Position numbers and translations under genes: made by a program. From Anaerocolumna xylanovorans DSM 12503 (GTDB lineage: Bacteria > Bacillota > Clostridia > Lachnospirales > Lachnospiraceae): a DNA stretch of 64,000 bases. The notes under the pieces are model-generated. The model was not told where the DNA came from, ran no database searches, and saw only the letters and a list, made by a program, of their open reading frames with translations. The DNA is taken from assembly GCF_900143645.1 (NCBI RefSeq), contig NZ_FRFD01000006.1, positions 124,001 through 188,000 of the forward strand, read 5' to 3'. Position 1 is the stretch's first letter, and every line of letters begins with the position of its first letter. Shown here piece after piece: positions 9,758 through 18,258 of the stretch.

Positions 9758-10813
9758 ATGGGTAAGTTAATCGGATATGTCGGTACCAGGGATTTAAAAG
9801 AGGTGACCGTGGAAGATATGAATAATCTGGATGTGATCAATATAGCTTTTGGACACATCCGGAAAGGCCGGGCGGAATGGAACCATCCGGAATGCAAAGC
9901 TGTTTTATCACGGATAAAATCCCAGAATCCGGATATTAAAATTCTTTTGTCTATAGGAGGCTGGAGTGCCGCAGGTTTTTCGGAAGCTGCTATGACAGAA
10001 GGAAACAGAAAGCGGCTGGCTGCCTCGGCAGTAGACATTATAAGAGAATACGATTTGGATGGAATTGATATTGATTGGGAATATCCCTGCTTTCGTGTTG
10101 CAGGAATCGACGGAAGTGAAAAAGACAGAGAAAACTTCACTTTTTTGATGGAAACCTTAAGAAGGACTTTGGATGTAGCAGAGGAAAAATCCTATTTGTT
10201 AACCATTGCAGCAGGAGGAGACGATTATTTTACCTCCTGTACCGAGATGAATAAAGTACAAAAGTTTCTGGATTATGTCCAGCTGATGACTTATGACTTA
10301 AAGGGAGGCTTTCAGACCTTTACCGGACACCATACCAGCCTGTATTCCAACAAAAGGGATTTGTTTCCGGCCAGTACGGATAAAGCAGTGGAATGCTTTA
10401 TCCGGGCCGGAGTACCCAAGGAGAAACTGGTAATCGGTGCCGCCTTTTATTCCAGGGAATGGAGGGATGTACCGGATGTAGAACACGGACTGCACCAAAT
10501 GGCGGGAACGACAGGAGGGTACGGTCCGGCCTATCATATCCTTATACAGGACTATATTAATAAAAACGGATATGTCCGGTATTGGGACGATGAGGCAAAA
10601 GCACCTTATTTATTTAACGGAGAAACCTTCATAAGCTATGATGATAAGGAATCCTTAAAAAGAAAAGCAGAATATGTAAAGCAGAAAGATTTGTTCGGGA
10701 TGATGTACTGGGAATACGCCTGTGATAAGAGCCATACACTCACCGGATGGCTGCGGAAACAACTGGATTTAGCAGAGGCAGACAGGAAAAACTGTGAAAT
10801 TCAGTGTATGTAA
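9758..10813 (+). CDS. GH18 family glycosidase (chitinase or endo-beta-N-acetylglucosaminidase type)
   Basis: 351 residues, a single GH18 barrel. ILLSIGGWS is the usual second conserved strand, and the DxxDxDxE motif is DGIDIDWE at residues 101-108 with Glu108 as the acid. Later motifs QLMTYDLKG and GMMYWEYACD also fit. There is no signal peptide or carbohydrate-binding module, so it probably cuts imported chito-oligosaccharides or the chitobiose core of glycans inside the cell. It is the last gene of the GH3-GH20-GH18 operon and is followed by a strong hairpin. Confidence 0.92.
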   Translation: MGKLIGYVGTRDLKEVTVEDMNNLDVINIAFGHIRKGRAEWNHPECKAVLSRIKSQNPDIKILLSIGGWSAAGFSEAAMTEGNRKRLAASAVDIIREYDLDGIDIDWEYPCFRVAGIDGSEKDRENFTFLMETLRRTLDVAEEKSYLLTIAAGGDDYFTSCTEMNKVQKFLDYVQLMTYDLKGGFQTFTGHHTSLYSNKRDLFPASTDKAVECFIRAGVPKEKLVIGAAFYSREWRDVPDVEHGLHQMAGTTGGYGPAYHILIQDYINKNGYVRYWDDEAKAPYLFNGETFISYDDKESLKRKAEYVKQKDLFGMMYWEYACDKSHTLTGWLRKQLDLAEADRKNCEIQCM

Positions 10814-10830
10814 AGTTGTATAACTATATC

Positions 10831-10883
10831 GTGCGCTGGCTCCATTTTCGACCCGCATTCGGGTTAAAATAGAGCCAGCGCAC
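10831..10883. terminator. long bidirectional hairpin terminator
   Basis: GTGCGCTGGCTC (10831-10842) pairs perfectly with GAGCCAGCGCAC (10872-10883). The stem continues inward through ATTTTCGACCC and GGGTTAAAAT with small mismatches. It sits between the convergent GH18 and STAND genes and ends 5 bases before the latter's stop. It marks the left edge of the accessory block. Confidence 0.75.
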
Positions 10884-10888
10884 ATTGT

Positions 10889-13603
10889 TCATAACTTGAA
10901 AGGACCGTTACGAAATGAATAATCATGAAGTTGTATGTCCAGTATCTTTTGATTGGGGCTTACAGTTACATTATATCCGGCCTTTTCCATATACCTTTGT
11001 GCCTCCTTTGCATTTCCGTATCGTGCATAAGCAAGGCCTAATTCAGAATAAAAAGTTTTCGTAAAATCTGTTTCAGGTAAGCTTTTGCTTTCTATAATGG
11101 CTCTACCGGCTTCAAGATATTTTATGGAAAAATAATATTTTCCCATATCAATATAAAGGTTTCCTATATTGTAGTAAAGGATAGCGATATTAAAATGTTT
11201 ATTGTCCAGTTCTTTCAGATATATCTTTTCGGCTTTGTGATAATATTCCTCTGATAATCCGTATTTCTTTAAACTGTGATAAATTTCGCCGATACCAACA
11301 TAAGATATACCAACATCAACGGACTCTGCCCCATATATGGTTGAGAAAATTTCTAAAGATTCCTGCTTTAGTTTTAAGGCTCTACTGAGATATTTATCAT
11401 TTCCGGACTGCCTTCCATACACAACTGAGAGATTGTCTAAAAATTTGCTGCGGATATTTCGCGCTAACTGATCATCTGCCAGAAGGACGTCATATAATTC
11501 GTCTGCGATAATAAGTGCCTCATTCTCACCTTGCTGAGACAGGGAATAAGCCAAGATGATTTTTAGAAATAAAGTGTTTGTAAATGAGGATGATTCAGGA
11601 ATTTCCTTTAACAAGCGATTTAACTTAACAGAAGCCATTTTAAAATTGGAAATAAATAAGTACTGTTGAATTATAAAAAGCTTTGCCATAAACAGAGTTT
11701 CGTAGTCATCATGCAGCAGGCTCAAAGCTTCCTTAGCATAATCAATTGCAGACATAAAGTCAGAATCTGTAGAAGATATTTGCGCACACAGTAATTTGAT
11801 TTTTCCGAGAGTGGTATTGCCTTTATTACCTGCAAGAGCTTCCAGCATATTAATATAGGTTCTAGCATCTGCCAAAAGATATAGATCTGAATAGGTGTGG
11901 GCAATATCGAACATCAGATCGTATAAATCTTCTTTGTATTCCTGATTGATTTTGCGACAGATAGAATCTGCATATATCATCGTGGATGATAAGCTGCCTT
12001 TATTGATCCGATATTTATCTTCCTCAAGTTCTCTGTGAATCGCGATAATCAGATTACTATGAGCGTCTGCTAAGATAGGTTTTCTTGCATACAGGGTATC
12101 TGAAATAATTGGATGCATATAGTAACCGGTTTTCTTACGTTCAAGCCAGCCCTTACGATATAACATGGTGAACAAGAGGTTGGAGGTGCATTTTGCATCT
12201 TCTCCTAATAGCTTTAAACATAAATCACCTTCGATGGGCTGATTGGGCAGTAAAGCAAAAGCCTCCAGCACATTTATCTCTTGAGTATTTAAATTTGCCA
12301 TTGCAAACAGCTTTTCGTATTCCATTTGCATATTGGCATATTCAAAGCCGGAGCAATAATCCATGTTGAATTTGTTTTTGATTAATTGCTCCTCTAACTG
12401 CTCAAGAGTCCAGTTATTATCACTGGCAATTGAGGCTAGTAAGCCAATTGTTTTTGTATGCTTTTTGGCATAATTGAAAATAATTCTGTCAAATACATCA
12501 TTATTTGTAATGACACCTGTAAATTTAGATATAAATAACTGCCGACAGTTATTGTCGCTTAGAGGTTCGATTTCCAGGACCTTAAATTTGTCAAGAGTGC
12601 GAAACCTTGAAGTTATGACAACTTTACCATGGAATGAGTACAGTTTATTAAGTGAATTGTCCTTTGTTAGTGTATTATTTATATTGTCAATAAATAATAT
12701 ACAGTTGTTTTTATCCCCAAGCTCATAAAGGCGCATCCAAGCTGTGCGGAGATCTTCATCATAATTACCGGTTTTCTTAATAAGCATTGATTGATATACG
12801 GTAAAATCCATGGAATCCTGGTAAATCATGAATCCCAGTTTATAAGGGCTATCTTTGCTGTTACTTATACTGACATAATCAAGATAGATACTTTTAAGAG
12901 TCTCAGATTTCCCGATACCGCCTATACCTGATAGCATAAGATATGAGGAGCTGTTCAGGATAGTTCTGATGGTGTCTTTTTCCATGGCGCGATCAATATA
13001 ATCCTGATCCAGAGCCGTATTTACCGATAAAGTATATATGCTGCTCTCTTTTGTATGAAGGAGTGTTTTTTCAAGGCTTTCAATTCTTGTTTCATGATCT
13101 TTGAGGGTACAGTCCATATCATCCAGAATCTGAAATTGAATATAAGTGCTCAATTCTTTAAATCCTGATAATTGTAGTTTGAATTCATTTATAAATATAG
13201 ATAGGAATTGATTCAAATCAAATGCATTAAGGTACAACTGTTCATTTGTTTCTTCCTTCATTAGAGCATCTTTCAGCCACTTTTCCATACTTACATAGGT
13301 GAAGCCCTGCTTCCATTCATATTCAATTCGAGGTTCGAGTAATATAAGAAGCCTATTAACAGAATCATAGTTGATTCTGTTAGAGCAGCCTTTAAAGGTC
13401 TTGTGAATCACTTCCAATAATTGTAAATTAATCTCCTTTGTTAAATCGGATTTTATCCAGCCTAAACCATAGATGCATTTCTGCATGACTGACGGTACTT
13501 TTGCAAGCAGTTGAATTCCGATGTTCCCGGAAAATAAACCGGCAATATCCAGGACCTTCTCAGTTGCATTCATAACATCGTTTAAGACTTTATTTTGGGG
13601 CAT
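10889..13603 (-). CDS. STAND-type NTPase with C-terminal TPR repeats
   Basis: 904 residues with no close match that I recognise. Residues 1-180 form a helical N-terminal region of unknown type. A P-loop GIGGIGKS lies at 226-233 and a Walker B strand CILFIDNIN at 301-309, followed by KVVITSRFR, the usual NB-ARC/STAND order. A winged-helix-like linker comes next, and from about residue 550 to 870 there are TPR-like repeats (YVGIGEIYHSLKKYGLSEEYYHKAE, YYNIGNLYIDMGKYYFSIKYLEA and similar). STAND proteins act as ligand-triggered switches, in bacteria often in phage defence or regulation. It is divergent from a second P-loop protein. No catalytic effector domain is recognisable at the N-terminus, so a function in defence is inference. 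Confidence 0.75.
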   Translation of the reverse strand: MPQNKVLNDVMNATEKVLDIAGLFSGNIGIQLLAKVPSVMQKCIYGLGWIKSDLTKEINLQLLEVIHKTFKGCSNRINYDSVNRLLILLEPRIEYEWKQGFTYVSMEKWLKDALMKEETNEQLYLNAFDLNQFLSIFINEFKLQLSGFKELSTYIQFQILDDMDCTLKDHETRIESLEKTLLHTKESSIYTLSVNTALDQDYIDRAMEKDTIRTILNSSSYLMLSGIGGIGKSETLKSIYLDYVSISNSKDSPYKLGFMIYQDSMDFTVYQSMLIKKTGNYDEDLRTAWMRLYELGDKNNCILFIDNINNTLTKDNSLNKLYSFHGKVVITSRFRTLDKFKVLEIEPLSDNNCRQLFISKFTGVITNNDVFDRIIFNYAKKHTKTIGLLASIASDNNWTLEQLEEQLIKNKFNMDYCSGFEYANMQMEYEKLFAMANLNTQEINVLEAFALLPNQPIEGDLCLKLLGEDAKCTSNLLFTMLYRKGWLERKKTGYYMHPIISDTLYARKPILADAHSNLIIAIHRELEEDKYRINKGSLSSTMIYADSICRKINQEYKEDLYDLMFDIAHTYSDLYLLADARTYINMLEALAGNKGNTTLGKIKLLCAQISSTDSDFMSAIDYAKEALSLLHDDYETLFMAKLFIIQQYLFISNFKMASVKLNRLLKEIPESSSFTNTLFLKIILAYSLSQQGENEALIIADELYDVLLADDQLARNIRSKFLDNLSVVYGRQSGNDKYLSRALKLKQESLEIFSTIYGAESVDVGISYVGIGEIYHSLKKYGLSEEYYHKAEKIYLKELDNKHFNIAILYYNIGNLYIDMGKYYFSIKYLEAGRAIIESKSLPETDFTKTFYSELGLAYARYGNAKEAQRYMEKAGYNVTVSPNQKILDIQLHDYSFRNGPFKL

Positions 13604-13657
13604 TTTACTTCTCTCCCTTTATGTTGTTATATGACAAAATATGATAGTAAAAGTATA

Positions 13658-13677
13658 ACATTATTGCTAAATAATGT
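13658..13677. promoter_or_regulatory. palindrome in the shared STAND promoter region
   Basis: ACATTATT (13658-13665) and AATAATGT (13670-13677) form an inverted repeat with a 4-base centre. It lies in the 200-base AT-rich gap between the divergent STAND genes. It could be an operator serving both; no clear promoter boxes are seen. Confidence 0.35.
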
Positions 13678-13803
13678 CACTATCACTTGTTTATAATTTA
13701 TTCTAACGGAGTATTTACTAATATTGTATAAATTGAATTTAAATGGTAATATATGTATGGCGCTTGTTTTGGATTTTATTATTAGAGTTTGAGGAGATGT
13801 GCT

Positions 13804-16800
13804 ATGTCATTTAATTCTATAGTGGATATAATTAATGATCTTGTATTTAATATTTTAGAAGAAAAATGTTTGAAAATTTATAAACAGAATGAACTCAAAA
13901 ATTTAATAAAAAAATTCATGGAACAAGAATATGAAGCTAAGTTTGCTCATTTATCGATGGAGGAAGAAATTGATTTCGGAGGAATTTGTGAATATATTAG
14001 GTGCAATTTCTTGGAAGATATGAAAGAGTATTTATTTGGTATTGATAATAAAAGGAGAGAGAGCTGTTATAGTACTATTATTAATAAATCACTATATTAT
14101 GGAAAATCCAATTCTAAAAATGAAAAAATGATAAAAAATTTTATTAATAATATAATAGATGTAATCAATAAGTTTATATATGAAAATTTAGATGAAAAGG
14201 ATATCTTTTTAGCCAATAGAATTACTGATAATATAAGAGATAGTTTGATAAATGAAGTTAGTAAATTAAAAAAGGAATTGTCAGATCAGCAGGCTTCTGG
14301 TAACAACAATACTTTAGTATATAAAAGCAAAGATTATTTTGCAAAATGGAGCAAAGATTCAGAAACTTTGGCTGGTGAGATTTTGAGTCTATATCTAAAT
14401 AATGAAACGGGGAAGATTCCAACCCGATTACAAAATAATTGGGATTGCTTTATTAAATTGGACAATTGGAATGTAGGTATACTGTCTAATTTGAATAGAA
14501 TGATAGAAAATATTACATTACTGATTACGGATAAGACAATTAGTAATCATTTCTACAAAGATATGAAATCCTTACAGGAATATAAAAGAGAATTAAAGGA
14601 TTTTGTTCATTATATAAATGAGGACAATCCATTTCCTTCTTCCATTTCCTATAAATTAAACATATTACTCAAGAAAGTTAAGAAAGAGATTTGTGAATTA
14701 AATTGTTATAAAACCAATAGTAATTTATTTAAATCTCTAAATGATATAATAAAATATATGGAGAGTAAATTGCTAAGTAGGACTTATGGAAAATGTTTTT
14801 GTCTGGTAGGCAGATTAGGGGCAGGTAAGACGCATTTTGTATTTAACGTTATTAAAAATTATAACAAATGTTTTTTTGTTTATATAAATTTTCAGGATTA
14901 CCAGAAAAGCAGTCTTGAAGATTTAGTATTGGCCGAATTAAATATGAATAAATGCGATAATTTAACTATAAGGAGAACAAATAGTTTCTTAAAAGAAAGT
15001 AATTTAAGGCTAATTATAGTTATTGAGAATATCCAGGGTAACAATTTTAATATGGAAAAATTAAAAAATGATATATATGAGCTTTCAAAATATGAAATGA
15101 TTTACTGGCTGTTAACTATCAGAGAAACAAATTTAAATGATTTAAATTCATATTATGATATTAATACATTTTTAAATCAATACGGAGTAACGGAACTTGA
15201 TTTTATAGAAAACAATAACATGGAAGATTTAAGCAGATTTCATTTTGGAAAATGGTTAAGTATCGACAGCTGTAATATTGAATCCCAAACTTGGTTAAAT
15301 ATATTATTTTCGGAAAACAACAATGTTAATGCTATAGAACAAAGAATAGTTAATAGTTTAGGTATACTAGAACCTCTAATTATTTGGATTATTAAAAAAT
15401 TAAATATAACAAATTTACTAGACACAATTGATTTGGTTTACGAAGATTATGCCAGGTTGTTTTTAAGCAATAGGATGTTTGATTTGACGGAAATAAGTAA
15501 AAGCTGTAATTATCCTTTTGAATACGAAAATATAAATGATATGGTAATCTTTATCTCTGATTTTGTTACCGAAACACAAAATACATTATTCAGCGAAAAG
15601 GATTTGAAGATTTTTGCCGAGCAAAGGGAGTTTTTTTATAAAAACAATTTATTTGAATTACTTAATATTCTGTATAAAGGCTGTATGCTGCAAAAAAATA
15701 ATGAGCTAAATAGTATTCTGATTTTTAAAAGCACAAAGTATAAACTGGATTACATCGTAATTTGGGCTTATATTTGTTCTTTGGCTTTAATTAATGAAAG
15801 CGATAACTCCGCAGTAAATGTAACGAGTGAAATTGAAACTATAAAAAAGTGTAATCCTGATTTCTATAATTATATTGTTCAGTTTACGTATATACTAAGC
15901 GTTGATACAATAATACATAAAAATCTGGATGAATTAATCAATGATCCGTTATTATGGATTTCTTTTACTAAAACAAAGGAGAAATATTGTATATACTTGT
16001 TTCAGCAAATAAATCACTATAGTATAAAAAGCTCAACTTTCTTTTACATATTATATTTTATAAAACAAAAGGATTATTTATTTTCTTTAGCAGATATAAT
16101 GAAGATATTCCAGGATAATTATTCTATAATCAAAAATGAAAAACTAGCGAATTATATGGTGAATATTATCGGTAATAAATTACAAAAAATACAAACGAGA
16201 GGAGAAATAATCAATAGCTTGGAATTTTTTGTGGGGTGTGAGGTTGTTGATGACTTACAAACAAGCGATTATACCCACAAACCATCACTTACAAATGAAA
16301 TAGCCAAAATCCTGGCTATAAGGCTTTTTAGCCTGGTTAATGGTGATGAACCGGTAATAAAGCTGCTGTCAGAAGTAAGGCAATATTGTGATGACAATTC
16401 TGAAAAAATTTTAAAGGATTCGGAGTATCATAGTGCAGATGATGAGATTTTTCCATTTATATTTTTTGAGTTTTTCTATTGCCATTTATGTAAAATCCTA
16501 TTAAGAAATGGAGATACGGACAGGAATTATAATATTATAAAAAACTCTTGGCTGAATTACAAAGGCAGAGATGAGAACGCAATATATTATATGTGGATGA
16601 GACAATCGCAAAATCTTGAAATAGGCAGGTATTATAGGGATATAAAAAAACATTCCATAAATAATGGAACATTGGATAATGTTATAAAATTGTTAAATGC
16701 ATTGATGGATTCATCCAATGAGGATGAATTATGTGATTGTTATTATATAATAAAACATACTATAAAATATGAAGACAGATACCATAAAAGGCTAGATAAA

Positions 16801-16917
16801 ATTTTTAACCCCTTTTTAAAATCTTTATTATCTAAAAAATGTAATAAACTTAAATCTTTATTGATTAATGATGAGGGATTTATAAAGAAGCAAGGATTTT
16901 GTATTACAGAGAAATAG
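13804..16917 (+). CDS. large AT-rich P-loop NTPase of STAND/NACHT-like type
   Basis: About 1037 residues. GAGGAG lies 7 bases before the ATG at 13804, which decides against the TTG at 13789. Residues 1-165 are helical and resemble, from memory, an N-terminal module seen in other Firmicutes STAND proteins. A P-loop GRLGAGKT lies at 336-343 and a Walker B-like strand LRLIIVIENIQ at 401-411, followed by IYWLLTIRET as a sensor-like strand. The remaining 600 residues are helical with no domain I can name. The gene is strikingly richer in A and T than its neighbours, with long poly-Ile/Asn/Lys stretches, which suggests horizontal transfer. It is divergent from the TPR STAND gene. Function unknown; a defence or sensing role is plausible. 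Confidence 0.7.
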   Translation: MSFNSIVDIINDLVFNILEEKCLKIYKQNELKNLIKKFMEQEYEAKFAHLSMEEEIDFGGICEYIRCNFLEDMKEYLFGIDNKRRESCYSTIINKSLYYGKSNSKNEKMIKNFINNIIDVINKFIYENLDEKDIFLANRITDNIRDSLINEVSKLKKELSDQQASGNNNTLVYKSKDYFAKWSKDSETLAGEILSLYLNNETGKIPTRLQNNWDCFIKLDNWNVGILSNLNRMIENITLLITDKTISNHFYKDMKSLQEYKRELKDFVHYINEDNPFPSSISYKLNILLKKVKKEICELNCYKTNSNLFKSLNDIIKYMESKLLSRTYGKCFCLVGRLGAGKTHFVFNVIKNYNKCFFVYINFQDYQKSSLEDLVLAELNMNKCDNLTIRRTNSFLKESNLRLIIVIENIQGNNFNMEKLKNDIYELSKYEMIYWLLTIRETNLNDLNSYYDINTFLNQYGVTELDFIENNNMEDLSRFHFGKWLSIDSCNIESQTWLNILFSENNNVNAIEQRIVNSLGILEPLIIWIIKKLNITNLLDTIDLVYEDYARLFLSNRMFDLTEISKSCNYPFEYENINDMVIFISDFVTETQNTLFSEKDLKIFAEQREFFYKNNLFELLNILYKGCMLQKNNELNSILIFKSTKYKLDYIVIWAYICSLALINESDNSAVNVTSEIETIKKCNPDFYNYIVQFTYILSVDTIIHKNLDELINDPLLWISFTKTKEKYCIYLFQQINHYSIKSSTFFYILYFIKQKDYLFSLADIMKIFQDNYSIIKNEKLANYMVNIIGNKLQKIQTRGEIINSLEFFVGCEVVDDLQTSDYTHKPSLTNEIAKILAIRLFSLVNGDEPVIKLLSEVRQYCDDNSEKILKDSEYHSADDEIFPFIFFEFFYCHLCKILLRNGDTDRNYNIIKNSWLNYKGRDENAIYYMWMRQSQNLEIGRYYRDIKKHSINNGTLDNVIKLLNALMDSSNEDELCDCYYIIKHTIKYEDRYHKRLDKIFNPFLKSLLSKKCNKLKSLLINDEGFIKKQGFCITEK

Positions 16918-17062
16918 TTGTAAAGGTAAGAGGCAGTAGGAGCCGCTTGGGAAGAAGCTTTGGAGGGAGAAAGAAATGACAAAGAACAGCCGTGATTGTG
17001 GATAGTTCCCGCGGGAAAATTTTCGAATGTGGATAAAGTATCTGCACATGGAGAGGAATCCC

Positions 17063-17090
17063 TTGACAGTGGCAAATTTGGATTTATAAT
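17063..17090 (+). promoter_or_regulatory. sigma-70 type promoter for the channel gene
   Basis: TTGACA at 17063-17068 and TATAAT at 17085-17090 are both consensus, with 16 bases between. A leader of about 70 bases follows and contains the inverted repeat CGTTAAG (17105-17111) / CTTAACG (17128-17134). The channel is therefore transcribed separately from the upstream STAND gene. Confidence 0.7.
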
Positions 17091-17162
17091 ATAGGCATGA
17101 GTTTCGTTAAGACAAGTAAATACGGTACTTAACGGGATATCACCACTTTATTGTAAGGGGGA

Positions 17163-17972
17163 ATGCCTTTGGAGAAAAAGGGTAGTGTGGGTGAACAGGC
17201 AGTAATTAAAAATCCACCGATAAAACCTGTAAGTAAGAATAAGAAAAAGAATAAAAAGAAGAGAAGAGTAATTTATGAATATTTTATCTGTGTCCTTGCA
17301 TTAATTGGAACCGGACTTGCAGTTATTGATATAACAAGAGGAATGACTTATTGGCAGCACTGGCTTGACTGGGCGATTTTAGGTATTTTAACGGCTGATT
17401 ATTTTGTACGGCTGTTTTTTGCCAAAGATAAAAAAGTATTTTTCCGTGAGAATATATTTCATTTAATTGCAATTATTCCTTTTCATTCAGCCTTTCGGAT
17501 ATTCCGTGCCGCTTCTTTAGCGAAGCTGCTAAGCCTTAGTATCGTGGGAGCATTTCCCCGTAAGGCTTTCCGGAAGATAAAGATTTTTATTAATACCAAT
17601 GGACTTAAGAATGTGATTATACTTACCGCTTTGGCTATTTTTCTTGGTGCCGTCGGTATCATGTACACTGAAAAGATGACCTTTGAGGATGGGTTATGGT
17701 GGGCTTTCGTGACAGCGACTACCGTGGGATACGGAGACTTATCTCCATCTACTGATCTGGGCAGGATTATTGCAGCGGTACTGATGATATTCGGTATCGG
17801 TTTGATTGGTTCCATTACCAGTACAATAACCAGTTACTTTTTAAAGGCGAACAATAAAGGGGTCAAAGAAGAAACCCTGGAGATGATAAAGGACAGAATT
17901 AATAATGTGGCGAACCTTTCTGACGAGGAAATTGATTCCATCTGCAAGATACTGAAGACACTGAATAAATAA
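17163..17972 (+). CDS. voltage-gated-type potassium channel, 6-TM
   Basis: 269 residues. After a basic N-terminus (KNKKKNKKKRR) there are hydrophobic segments at YFICVLALIGTGLAVI, WAILGILTADYFVRL and FHLIAIIPF, a short arginine-bearing segment (FRIFRAASLAKLL), NVIILTALAIFLGAVGI, a pore loop with the selectivity filter TTVGYGD, and a last helix IIAAVLMIFGIGLIGSI. A short helical tail follows. This is the Kv/Kch-like monomer that assembles as a tetramer in the membrane. The ATG at 17163 is only one base from AAGGGGG, while the TTG at 17169 has normal spacing, so the protein may start there as MEKKGSV. It has its own promoter. A link with the STAND genes is possible but not shown. Confidence 0.9.
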   Translation: MPLEKKGSVGEQAVIKNPPIKPVSKNKKKNKKKRRVIYEYFICVLALIGTGLAVIDITRGMTYWQHWLDWAILGILTADYFVRLFFAKDKKVFFRENIFHLIAIIPFHSAFRIFRAASLAKLLSLSIVGAFPRKAFRKIKIFINTNGLKNVIILTALAIFLGAVGIMYTEKMTFEDGLWWAFVTATTVGYGDLSPSTDLGRIIAAVLMIFGIGLIGSITSTITSYFLKANNKGVKEETLEMIKDRINNVANLSDEEIDSICKILKTLNK

Positions 17973-18002
17973 TTTTGAAACATGTTCTAAGTAGCAGAGA
18001 GC

Positions 18003-18185
18003 ATGGGAAGCGGAATTATTACCTCTTCCGACGAAGGGGACGTCTATTGGGTCAAGCTGGAGGAGTTAAAAGATAAGAAGCTGGCGGATGGAATGGATAG
18101 AATGCTACGGGTATTTTTAGAAGAGGATATCAGTGAGCAGTACTGGTATAAGGTTGATGGACTTTGGAAGGATGAATTAAAATAA
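18003..18185 (+). pseudogene. C-terminal remnant of a NUDIX hydrolase
   Basis: 60 residues. The sequence (SSDEGDVYWVKLEELKD, then MDRMLRVFLEEDISEQYWYK) matches my recollection of the C-terminal third of Firmicutes MutT/NUDIX 8-oxo-dGTP diphosphatases. The NUDIX box that should lie about 60 residues upstream is absent, and the channel gene ends only 30 bases before. It therefore looks like the surviving tail of a gene cut by insertion or deletion. The ATG at 18003 has no good ribosome binding site, so it is probably not translated. It may instead be a genuine small protein, but this is less likely. Confidence 0.6.
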
Positions 18186-18237
18186 AGGCAAACTGCACCT
18201 TTTTCTGTGCTCAACGCACAGGGTACAGTTTACCTTC
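18184..18237. terminator. bidirectional hairpin at the end of the maltose operon
   Basis: AAACTGCACC (18190-18199) pairs with GGTACAGTTT (18222-18231) with one mismatch. An inner stem CTGTGC/GCACAG (18205-18210 with 18216-18221) has the loop TCAAC. It lies just after the minus-strand maltose phosphorylase gene. Confidence 0.65.
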
Positions 18238-18258
18238 TGTAGTACAGATATAAGATCA

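Noticed and set aside
16976..17005. Nine-codon reading frame after a good GGAGGGAG site
   Set aside because: It lies upstream of the channel promoter and has no run of regulatory codons, so a leader peptide is not supported.
17006..17017. Perfect palindrome TTCCCGCGGGAA between the second STAND gene and the channel
   Set aside because: No T-run, no clear promoter overlap and no second copy seen; function cannot be supported.
17163..17972. Channel as the effector of the STAND pair
   Set aside because: It has its own consensus promoter and a standard Kv-like sequence; nothing beyond proximity links it to the STAND genes.
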